The notes below the pieces were generated by a model. That model ran no database searches. It worked only from the letters and a program-made list of their open reading frames with translations, and was not told the DNA's origin. The translations under genes were made by a program, and so were the position numbers. Shown one piece after another: positions 9,726 through 18,714 of a stretch of 64,000 bases of DNA (within the stretch, counting starts at the first letter, position 1; each line of letters begins with the position of its first letter). The stretch spans positions 806,001-870,000 of the forward strand of contig CP084610.1 in NCBI GenBank assembly GCA_025917655.1. Reading direction: 5' to 3'. Source of the stretch: Chlorella sorokiniana (Eukaryota; Chlorophyta; Trebouxiophyceae; Chlorellales; Chlorellaceae).

Positions 9726-10242
9726 GCGCGTTTGTTTACACCCTGCCTGACCCTGTGGCACCCACTTGGGACCCCGCCAAAGCGGAGGAGTGGCAAGCCA
9801 TCCTGCAGTCTGACGCTGTTCAAGCACACTTGGCCGAGGTCGTCAGCGCCGCAGCCACCGTGTCTGACAGCGAGGGCGTGCAAGGCGTCATTGCAAACCT
9901 GCGCTCGGTCGTGGGTCAATCGTTGACGGAGGTGATGCCGCAGGATGAACGCTCCACTCGGGGCCATGGCGCCGCCGCGCCAGCCGTGTAGAGGTTCGCC
10001 GTCAGGTTAACAGGGCACGCCACGAGGTGCAGCGCCAACTGCGCTCCGCGGGCCCTGAGTCTCACGCCTATCGTCAGGCTGCCAAGGAGTACCGTCGCCT
10101 TGCTGCCCGTATGAAGCGTGAGCTGCGGCGGACAAAAGGGGCTTTGGCTGTCAAGCTTGCCACTGCGGACATGGCAGCTTTCTGGCGGAAAGTTTGGAGG
10201 CCATTGGGCCGCATGGGTCACCCGACCACACCTGCCATTATG
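9726..10242 (+). mobile_element. LINE copy C fragment
   Basis: About 515 bp homologous to the pre-RT part of copies A and B (the PTWDPAKAEEWQA frame starts near 9,758). It starts at the same truncated 5' junction as copy B and breaks off at ...CCTGCCATTA, where a hairpin element begins. Single-base variants mark it as an independent older copy, for example GGCGTGCAA against GGCCTGCAA, and TCAAGCTTG where A and B have TTTAGCTTG. Confidence 0.8.
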
Positions 10243-10314
10243 TTATGTTACACTGGTTTAACGTCTGCCTTCGGGACAATCACTGTCCCTCGCAGACGGG
10301 GCATAGGGCCCATG
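10243..10314 (-). mobile_element. Hairpin element at the end of LINE copy C
   Basis: Third antisense site of the hairpin element, at the point where LINE copy C is lost. It shares 13 further bases (CAACTCAGACGCA) with the spacer copies beyond the end seen in the RT copies, so the element may be slightly longer than the RT-embedded form. Confidence 0.6.
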
Positions 10315-10483
10315 CAACTCAGACGCAGACGGGCCCATCCCTGTTGCAGCCGAAGCCAACAGACAGGAACGGGCTGGCCCTCGAAACCGGGAACTCATCA
10401 GGCCAGCAGCGCGCGGGAGTCAAAGCCCGGGCCCGCGCACCCCCATCGCGCCGAGGTGAAGATGCAAGATGCGGCAAGCTGTT
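10315..10483. other. Unassigned stretch between mobile elements
   Basis: No gene seen. It contains a GC-rich inverted repeat (GCGCGGG...CCCGCGC) around 10,408-10,437 that I could not fold into a tRNA cloverleaf. Confidence 0.4.
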
Positions 10484-11597
10484 GGAATACGATCAACGTC
10501 CCTATATGGCACCACAAATGGCTCATACTAATTAACCTCCGGGTTGGCGCTTTTAACACAAGCACACGGGATGGCAAGCAAGCATGCACGCAAAGCATGA
10601 TGACAAGGATGCAGAGCAAGGAAAAACTGTGAAAGAGTCAGAAAAGGCAAGGAAGAATCCAACGCAAGCCGGGCACGGGCTGGCGGGGCCGCGAGAACGG
10701 CGACGTAGGCCCACTCAAGCCGGGGTCGCCTCGCGGTGGGGCTGGGGCTCAGAATCGCTGCTGTGGGTGTCGTCTCCAGCCAACGACAGACGGTAGCAAT
10801 GGTGCACAAAGCTAGCCACCGCCACCGAATCCTGCGCAAGGAACCGTGCCAAGGTTCCCGCCCCGCCAACGGACCGGCGGGCGGACCCTGACCGACCCCA
10901 AAAAGGGACTCACTGTAATCGGCTCGCAGGCGGGCATACTTGGGCAGTCAAACACCATGTGATGCTCGTCCTCCACAGCACCCAACGAGCGGTGGGGGCA
11001 AATCCGGGCCGGGCCTGTCCAACCCCTCACGCCGCCCAGTCTCCACCCGCAACCAATGACATCCCGTGCGGAACCTGGCCAGACTGGCCATGCGCGCACG
11101 GTTGTCAACCTCGGTCAGGTACGGTTGCGGGCGACGGAAGTACGTATCACGCGTGAGCCCCCCTCACACTAGCGCAAGAATACCGCACTTTGGGCTGGGA
11201 TGGTGCTCCCCGCAGACGCCCTCGACGTAGGCCTCGTTAGCGAGGCCGCATGCCTCGCCAACATCGACCTGGCGGGGCTCCCCACCATCAAGGGGACCCA
11301 ACCCAAGGCTGCGCAGGTACCCTACAACCTGGGTCCCCACGGCTGGCGGGCCACCCCACCCGCCCCACCATGCGCCCGCAAAGGTCTAACTGCTCAAAGA
11401 GTGCCCACTTGGTGACGCGCGTATCCGGGAGGCCCACCAGCCTGTTCCGAAACGGGTCACCAGCTTGCCCTGGTGAGTGGCAAGGGGGTAAAACCCCGCC
11501 TCGGCCAACACCACGGGAGCGGGAGTGCTTTGCGGCGGGCGCCCCATCGCGTGCCGCAAGAACGAGCGCAAGAGCCACTCGGAAGCATTCTCCCCAC
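10484..11597 (-). mobile_element. LINE fragment, minus strand, with complete C-terminal knuckle and 3' end
   Basis: Read on the minus strand from 11,597, this matches copy A from GENASERLLRSFLRHAMGR onward. It keeps a knuckle CPHRS..EDEHHMVFDCP (~11,010-10,950), continues through TVSPFLGS to a 3' region, and ends at the shared ~60 bp 3' module (10,484-10,545). It shows what copies A and B lost near their 3' ends. Frame changes are present. Confidence 0.8.
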
Positions 11598-11935
11598 CGC
11601 CGATTACATGGAGTCCCTTTTTGGGGTCGGTCTTGCGGTCCGCCTTGCGGTCCATTGGCGGGGCGAGGGACCTTGGCACAGTTCCTTGAGTAGGATCCCG
11701 TGGCAGTGGCCAGCTTTGTGCACCATTGCTACCGTTTGTCGTCGGCTGGAGACGACACCCACACCAGCGAGTCTGAGCCCCAGCCCCAGCGCGAGGCGAC
11801 CCCGGCTTGAGTGGGCCTACTTCGCCGTTCTCGCGGCCCCTGCCAGCCCATGCCAGGCTTGCGTTGAACTCTTGATTGACTTTTCTGACTTTTTCATTTT
11901 TCATGCAGTAGACTGGCTGGCCCCACTTGTTGGCT
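11596..11935 (+). mobile_element. LINE 3'-end fragment, plus strand, head to head with the previous one
   Basis: From GCCGATTACA (11,596) this matches the 3' part of the minus-strand fragment (10,915 down to about 10,680) at roughly 90% by eye, including FVHHCYRLS-like coding. Its extreme 3' end differs. Both fragments contain a 3' end, so this is two insertions rather than one copy inverted by twin priming. Confidence 0.75.
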
Positions 11936-11999
11936 AACGCAAGACATTCGAGCCGCACGACCATTAAGTAGTGGTACAGGCCGCAAGCACCCACCTGTG

Positions 12000-12660
12000 C
12001 TGAAGCGGCCGCTACGCGCCACTCAACTTCATGCGGCCGCGCACGGCAGCACCTTTTGCCGCCTTGCTGCCGCGCTTCCCAGCCAGCAACATCATCTTGG
12101 TTTTCACCAAGTTGTCGGTTAGTTTGCGGCGCTCGCAACCGTGCTCAAGGACGCCAAGCTGGGCTTGAAGGCCACCAGCTGATGTCGCCATGAGCGCCAT
12201 GTCGTCCGCATGGGAGCACTGTCATTGTTCCGGCTGGGTTGCTACTTGAAAAGAACAAACTGCACGCCGCTCGCAGCTCTGCCTCTAGGTTGCCGATATA
12301 CAAAGAGGTTGGCCTGGAGGAGCAGCCTTGCTTGATGCCGATGGTGGTATGGACGAGCGGAGCCGCCAACCACCATCATTGGCCCCTCTGCGGCCACCGG
12401 CCAGCTGCTACCAACGCCAATCTGTTGGTAGCTGCTGCCACGAGGCACACAGTCAAAGGCCTATTTGGATCGATGAAACATGCCCACAACTGCCCGGCGC
12501 GCGTCTTGGCTATTGCGCGACAGTGGTCCCTGCATCGATCTAGCGCCGCAACGTGCGCAGGAAAGGGCTGCCTGCACAGTGTTGCAATGCCCGGGAAGCC
12601 AACTGCCCATCTGCGCAACGTCCGCTGCCCTCTGCCCACGCTGAGAGCCGCCGTTCCTGC
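12000..12660 (-). mobile_element. Older, diverged LINE RT relic
   Basis: Minus-strand traces of an RT: LWACFID then AFDCVPRG (~12,490-12,430), GIKQGCS (~12,345-12,325), and ADD-like ALMATSAGGLQAQLGVLEHG (~12,198-12,140). They lie in different frames and are clearly less similar to copies A-C than those are to each other. Confidence 0.6.
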
Positions 12661-13655
12661 AGCGAAGCATACGGCTTTGGTTATATGGTTGCCGACTCAA
12701 TGCCGCGCAAGCCGGCCGGGTTGCCAAGAACCTGAGTGGCGAAGCAGGACATGTGTGCGCGCTTCGCAACTGCGGTCAGGTATGGCACAATGCAGCCTAC
12801 AAAAGTGCCCGGGCTGGATTTGGCATCATGCTACATGCTGTTGTGCGGTTGATGGCAGAGAGTTGTTGGCTGTGTTGGCATAACCTATCGCAAGATGGTC
12901 CCTATTGCCGATTGCCAGTTGTTGACAGACAGCATCTTTGCGACCACTACTCTGGGCCTTGCGGGTCACATGATCCAGGCCTACCTGCAACTTACAAGCA
13001 GCTCCAATGGCCGACTGGTTAGGTTGTTGCGCAGGTTTGGTGGTGTTGCATGCACAGAGTGGAGCCGATCAGGTGCCAATGGCGGATTTGTGCAACACGC
13101 AGGCTTGTGTCGTCTTCCTCAGCACCTAGAAAAAGCAGCATTGTAACGAGCAGAGCAAGATTGCCAATGAGATGCCTGCTCAATCCTTACCTTGGTTGGC
13201 AGGGGTTTGTACAGGTGCTGGTTGCGTGCCGAACAACGGGTTGGCAGCCTAGCACCTGCCTGTTTGTGAAGTGGCCCAATCAAGGGTGGAGATGTCACAC
13301 GCTGCTGCATCAATTTCTCGAAGACGGGCGAGTCTTACGGCCCGTCTCCGTAAGGCTACGCCGTTTCAAGTAAGAAGACGCAACCAGAGAAGAGTTGAGC
13401 AGCGATGGTGGCCAGTCAAAACGGTGGACTCGGAACTCTCCGAAAGCTCAAGCTGTTGTGTTCTTTGATTATAATAATCGAATTGACGCAAACATCCCCT
13501 GCCAGCTTTGGTGCACACTTGGCAGGGCCCCGTAGCACTGCAGTTGTTCCGCCTTCGCATCGCGCCAGGCCTTGCGCTGCGCTGTGTGGCGTGCCTCGGA
13601 GTTTGCCGTGCACCAGGGGTTTGCCTTGTTGCCGTGCCTGTGGGCTTACGAAGGA
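12661..13655. other. No recognised gene
   Basis: Reading frames on both strands are short and show no family motif. AT content rises near 13,455-13,490. The right end probably holds the promoter and 5' UTR of the next gene. Confidence 0.4.
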
Positions 13656-14661
13656 ATGGCGCTGGCGGCTCGCAAGACCGCTTGTCTGCTGCTTCGAGGT
13701 CACCTGTCGTTATCCAGCACTTTGACAGGCGTGGGCGGGGCGCCCGCGACCTTGAGCTGCAGCCATGTCCGAAACTTTGCGGCACAAGCACCGCAGAAGC
13801 CCGAGGATGATGACACCTTTGAACTTCTGCCGCCTGGATGCTCCCTGGCCGATCCCACTTATGGCAGGAGTTTCGGGCGCGATGGGAAGCACAGGTGGGG
13901 TCCACACACAAGCTGCACGAACTGGCACCTTTTCAGGGCGTCTGCAAACGCTCCTTATGCAGTGAAGGTGTCGTCACGAACGCCTACGATCATTTGTCAT
14001 CCAACCCTGCTTGGATGACTCCAGCACCGCCTGCTCGGTGCGGGCTTTCACCAGTGTGCTGTGTCTCAATCCGCGTGCAGTTTGTCTGACCCAGTTTTGA
14101 TTTTCGACCAGAAGCCTGTTGAAGACTATCGGCCGCTGAAGAAACGCCATGCTCTGCCAGCGCCGCCCTCAATGTTGCGGTGCGTCTTGGTCCCGCAGCG
14201 TGCCTTGCTTCCCACGCTGCCATGACTAGCTTGCCGCACCACAACGATATGGCGGCCATTTACCTGTCGATACGTACACCTCATGCGCTGCAGGCGGCCC
14301 AGGCCAAGCTGCAGGAGAGCAAGGATGCCAAAAGCGGGCCAAGCAGGAGGCGGGCAAGGCGGACGAGGACGATCTGTATGTGTACTTGCCGCCCGGCAGT
14401 AGCATGCGTGACCCAGTGTCCCTGCCCAACTCCATGAGTGATCCGCTGGACAACCGCAGGGTGAGGCAGGGCTAGGTCTATGTTCTGCTCGGTTGCCTTT
14501 CTGAGTTGAACCCCTGTGCAGCTATCTGACGAAGCTGTGTCTTCCACCCGGAAAGTGCTGGCCTGGCGCCTGCTGAAAGCGTGCCTCACCGACTGCCCTG
14601 TGTTCATGCTTGCTTTTAGGTGTACTACCGTGACCCCAGCCCCACCATACGGTCCAAGTAA
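13656..14661 (+). CDS. Probable nuclear-encoded mitochondrial protein with repeated LPPG-S-D-P motif (unrecognised)
   Basis: The chosen ATG opens an N-terminus rich in Ala, Leu, Arg and Ser that ends ...VRNFAAQ, typical of a mitochondrial presequence with an R-x-F/AA processing site. Exon 1 continues into PEDDDTFELLPPGCSLADP (~13,795-13,850). Later pieces, bounded by good acceptors, are KPVEDYRPLKKRHALPAPPS (~14,111-14,170), KADEDDLYVYLPPGSSMRDP (~14,357-14,416), LSDEAVSSTRK (14,521-14,553) and a last exon VYYRDPSPTIRSK ending in TAA. The acidic-then-LPPG(C/S)S..DP block occurs twice. The total is about 160-170 residues. Frame linkage across the third exon (14,290-14,350) is not clean, either from an intron border I could not place or from a small indel. 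I do not recognise the family; a respiratory-complex accessory subunit would fit size and targeting, but that is only a guess. Confidence 0.6.
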
Positions 14662-15146
14662 ACGGCAGCAGCAGCGAAGTGTGAGGCTGGTGGACCGCAG
14701 CTTGGCAAGACTGTCATCAAAGGACGCTGCGCCATAGGATGCCCAGCACAGCAGGAGCACAGGGTTGACGCATTGTCTCCTCCTCGACATATGTCAGCAA
14801 AGGCTCGCTCGCCGCACAACCAACACTGTGATTTAGTTCCTGCCCTCTGGCGCTTTTGAGTTGCTCCCTTCTCATGTTTTCTTGTGTATGTTGTGTTTCT
14901 TTTCTGTGACATGGCTGGTGTTGTAGAGTAAGTGGCATTTATAGTGCCAAGCTGCTGTGTAAAGCCACCATACCCAGCTCAATTCAGCCTACGCGCAGTG
15001 GGGGCTGTGCTGCCGCTGTGCAGCTGTCATCGAGGAGCAATCCAGGCGTCACCATGCTTTCCCAACCTAGTACAGCCCCGTCCACCCATGCGGAACTTAC
15101 GAGGCTGCTAAATCAAGCTCAGAGGCAGCCACAACAATGCCAGGTT
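14662..15146. other. Intergenic, convergent 3' ends
   Basis: Holds the 3' UTRs of the mitochondrial-protein gene (plus) and the FHA-RING gene (minus). A TGTAA motif lies at 14,958-14,962. No gene seen. Confidence 0.5.
14958..14962 (+). terminator. TGTAA polyadenylation-like signal
   Basis: The chlorophyte UGUAA motif, about 300 nt after the stop codon at 14,661. The motif alone is weak evidence. Confidence 0.35.
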
Positions 15147-18100
15147 TCATGGGGGAGCTAGCGACATATACTGCCGCACACGCGACTGCTCAGCAGCTGG
15201 GATGCCCCGCAGGTTGCCAATGCCCACCGTCCGCGCCTCGCGCCACTGCTGCGCTGTGACGCACTGCACGTGGTGCCAGCGCCAGGGAGGCTGACTCCGT
15301 CGGGTCTGGGGTTGTGGCCGCATGCCGATGCGTGCGGTTAGCTCACCAACCAACTGGCCGCATGCAGCACAGGAGCAAGCCGCCTGCGCCAGCTCAGCTC
15401 GGAACTCGGTGCGCTGCGGGCGCCTGCCCCTGCAGGATGGCGTGGCACCACAGCTGCCCCGCGCCGGCCGCGTGTCCCACCGCCGCCCCAAGGTGGCACC
15501 TCCATGCCCGGGCCGCCAAACAGTGGTCCTGGGCCAAAGCCGAGTCCGCCGCCACCACCAAGGATGCTGGCAGCAATAGCAGACAGGAGGCCACTCTGGG
15601 CACTTGCATCTTCTCCTCGGCCTGAAGGGCATACGAAGGGGGAGCTGATGGGCACATGAGCATAAGCAGACATGGACCGCCGTGAACACCATGTCAGCTG
15701 GTAGCAGCTGGCTCACCGCTCCTGCGCTGCCAAGGTGCCGACAGCCCTTGCTCAAACTCCGCTCGATGCTCCTCCCACTGCTGCAGCTTGACGCGCCGCG
15801 CCTCCAGGTCGTCAGCCGGAAGCTGCAGCGGGCGGGCAGAAGGGATGAGACAGGGGTGGTGGCTACGAGGCGAGCTGAGAGCTGTCCACGCTGTTCCACC
15901 AAGCGCGGAAACGGAACTGAGACAGCATGGAGCTGCCACCCTTGCCGGGCACACCAATCATCCCTGGCCTCACCCCTGCCGCCAGCAGCTCCACCATGTT
16001 GTCGATGGCGTGCTGCCTCACTGGCGGCGCGGTTGACGCCTTCCTGCGCGGCGCAGGCAAGGCGGTGGCAGCAGTGACGCAACCAGGACGTGCTCAAGCT
16101 AAGCGACACAAAGGCCCTGGCCCGGTGCTCTCACCTGCACGACGGGCAATCCTTCCTGCCGTTGCTCAGCCACTGCGCAAGGCATTCCCCGCAGAACCAG
16201 TGGCCACAGGGCACCATGGCGTGGGACACCGCCAGCAGCTCCTGCAGCAAGGGGGGCTCATGGCGGTGACGCATGCAGCAGGTACCCACAGAGCGAGCCA
16301 CGCATGTGCCGCGACCGCCTCGGCCGCAGCCACCCACCTGGCAGATGGGGCACACCATCTCCTGCTGCAGCTGCTCGGAGAAGCTGGTGGAGCGGGGCGC
16401 GGGCTCCGCAGCACCCTGTGACGGCCCAGATGCAGAGGGCTCGGCAGCAGGCGGAGCAGGGCGCAGCTGAGCCTCGGGGCTGGGCTTGGCGCGCTTGGGC
16501 ATCAGCTCTGGTGCCTGCACCACACACCAGCGGCAGCTTTAGGGTGCAACGCTGAGTTTCTCAGAAGCTGAGCAGCATCGGATAACCAAAGAGGCCAAAG
16601 AACGTGCCCACAGCCCATCCTCTAGGCATGCCTGCTGCGCGGTGCCGTGGCGGCGCTTGGAGGGGGAGGACGCCGGGCCAGAAAGCAGGTCGACAAAGTC
16701 TGTACGCGGCGCCACGCCAGCGCCCGGCTGCTGCTGCGGCTGCTGCTGCTGCTGGGCCACCGGCGAGTCAGCAGTCAGGTCGATCAGGTCAACCATCTCG
16801 GGCTCGGCCGCATCAGCCGGCAGCCGCAAAGGTGGAGGCCTGTGCAGTGAGACCGCAGCAGCAGGGTGTGCTGATGGGGTAGCACTAGGCGCTGCACCAT
16901 CATCAACTGCGACGGTTGCAGCTGGAGCAGCATCTGACGGCTTAATCAGTCCCGACAATCGCTCAGCTCTGGGACGTGCAGCCTCACGCAGCTGCATGGC
17001 TGCGGGCGGAGAGAGGCGCTGATGCTCCGCAGACGCGGGCTGGGATGCCTCGTATGCTGCCAAAGCCGCCAGCTCGGCGCTCTCCACGCTGCCGCCGTCC
17101 AGGCTGTCTTGTGCTGAGACGCGCAGCTGCTGCACAGGCAGCGTACCGGGCTGGTACGGTACTCCTGCACTGGTGAGTGAGCAAAAGACACATGAGCCGC
17201 CTGACCAGCGCCACAGGGTACCAGAAAGCTGGGCACCACAAAGCTGGCCCAAGGCGGCTCAACGTCTGCCAGCTTGCCTGCGGCGGGTTGGGCGGGCTCA
17301 GGGGACACCACCTCATCTTCAGCAGCCTCTATGTCGCCGCCTCCATGCCCTTCGCCTCCTGCGACCACTGGCGCAGGCTGTGCGAGCGCCTCGCCCAGCT
17401 GGCGGGGTGGGGCAACGGCGGGGCTGAACGAGTAGACCTCCCGCGCCGTCTCATTGCCCGTCAGCACTGCAGTCCCCACAGGCAGCGCAGGGAGGCTGGC
17501 GGGGCCTGGTTCGGCGGCACAAAGGAGGCCAGAAACTCGTGCAGGTGTTTGATGCGCCAGACCCAGGGGTTGGGGGCCACCTGTCCCCTGATGGGCACGT
17601 GGGTGGGCCCTCCAAAGCTGACCACGTCATTTTCCAGCAGCACCCTGCGACAGGAGGAGCGCAAACTTCATGCTGCAGACAGCACAGAACGGGCCAGCGC
17701 CGCCGCAAGGCGGCCATGGCAATGCCGAAGGCGTGGAAGGTGCTCACAGCCGTTGTACACCAGGATGGTGACATCGACAAGCCTGCCGGCCCCACCTTTT
17801 GCTGCCCTGCTGCACGCGATGGTCGTTCACGTACGATCCGTTCACAGCGCCCAGGTCCACCAGCTGCAGCTGGCCTGCCACTACCTCCAGCAGCGCATGC
17901 CGGCGAGACATCTGCATTTCGTGAGCAAGTGAGCAACCCGAGGGCAAGGCACAGAAACCGCAGGTGTTCAGGTGGCAAGGACAGCGCACCATGTTGATCA
18001 GTTTGTCCTGAACTCGTTTGTCCATGGGTGCAGCGCCATTCAGGGTGATGGCAGACACCTCGTTGCCCTCAACCCGCCCCACACGCACGCTCCCTCCGCC

Positions 18101-18163
18101 AGAGGCAAAGGCTTGCTTCAGCCTTACGTCCACCGCTGGGACTGGGTGCACAGCGACCAACAT
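15147..18163 (-). CDS. FHA / SIM / RING / PARP-type zinc finger protein, predicted E3 ubiquitin ligase
   Basis: Domains read on the minus strand, in order. An FHA domain is split over exons: VRVGRVEG ~18,090, MSRRHALLEVV with NGSYVN ~17,910-17,830, and a last strand VLLENDVVSFGGPTHVP ~17,640-17,590. A low-complexity linker contains VDLIDLTADSP (~16,800-16,770), a textbook SUMO-interacting motif, and a weaker FVDLLSG. A RING-HC finger follows (MVCPICQ ~16,350, then VPCGHWFCGECLAQWL..CPSC ~16,215-16,135), then RQHAIDNMVELL and LEARRVKLQQWEEHR. A C-terminal finger is CAAC then WHHVQC with spacing C-x2-C-x29-H-x2-C (15,371-15,261), matching the PARP-type DNA-nick finger. FHA-RING ligases such as RNF8 and CHFR read phosphothreonine marks at damage or mitotic checkpoints. 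The start is the first ATG before the FHA; an earlier exon is possible. The next gene upstream on this strand is DNA ligase IV. Confidence 0.75.
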
Positions 18164-18714
18164 GATTCCGTTTTGGGACTTGGTGATGGTGGCTGCAAGA
18201 CAACAATTGCTCAATTCAAGTCTTTGAAGCGCAGGCACCTGAGTTCCCACGGTCGGTGCGGCGACCCAACAGCGGCAGCTGGCTGTGGCAGCATAGCCCG
18301 CTGCTCCACAGCGATTATCATCAATGCAAGTTCTGCCACTGAGATTTATCGCAGCAGTTCAGGTGTGTCAGGAGGCGCACACCTCGACTGGTTTACCGAC
18401 CCCTCGGGGGTTTTCAAAGCGCCGCCATCAATGTCCTTCCAGCGGAACAATCACACGACACACTTGCGGCCTGAGCACAGATCGCTCGCCTGCACCCTTT
18501 AAGACCGACAGCTGAAACTGGCGACAGACCTGTGCGAACACGGCGCCAGCAGGCAAAGGTATACACAAGATGGGTGCGACAAACAGAAAGCAGGAATAGC
18601 TTGAAGTGGGACACCGCGCTCTGCCGCGCTGGGGGAGCTGTGCCTCTGTTCTGGACAGTTGCTTGATTGAGTCTTTGCAAGCCATGTGGAATGGTGCCAT
18701 TACATGAATTGTAG
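18164..18714. other. Intergenic between FHA-RING gene and LIG4
   Basis: Presumed promoter of the FHA-RING gene and 3' UTR of LIG4. A TTACA (TGTAA on the minus strand) lies at 18,700-18,704, directly after the LIG4 stop. No other gene seen. Confidence 0.4.

Larger units (their letters stand above)
1630..10242. repeat. Tandem repeat of a 4.05 kb LINE-plus-spacer unit (two full units and a partial third)
   Basis: Corresponding points recur at 1,652, 5,704 and 9,755, giving periods of 4,052 and 4,051. Units 1 and 2 are near-identical. Copy B shares variants with copy C at its left end (for example CACACTTGG and GTCGTCAGC) and with copy A from 5,802 onward (GCGGCC, GGCCTGCAA). This is the pattern expected from unequal crossing over between copies A and C, and it places the exchange between 5,794 and 5,801. 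Many of the remaining A/B differences are run-length differences. Confidence 0.85.

Noticed and set aside
459-10242. LTR retrotransposon or other capsid-bearing element
   Set aside because: No protease, integrase, capsid-like region, primer-binding site or terminal repeats; the endonuclease and knuckle are of LINE type.
10408-10440. tRNA-like or Pol III-like sequence
   Set aside because: A GC-rich inverted repeat is present, but no anticodon arm, T-loop consensus or acceptor pairing could be drawn.
10484-11935. Twin-priming inversion of a single LINE copy
   Set aside because: Both arms contain the LINE 3' end, so they cannot be halves of one inverted insertion.
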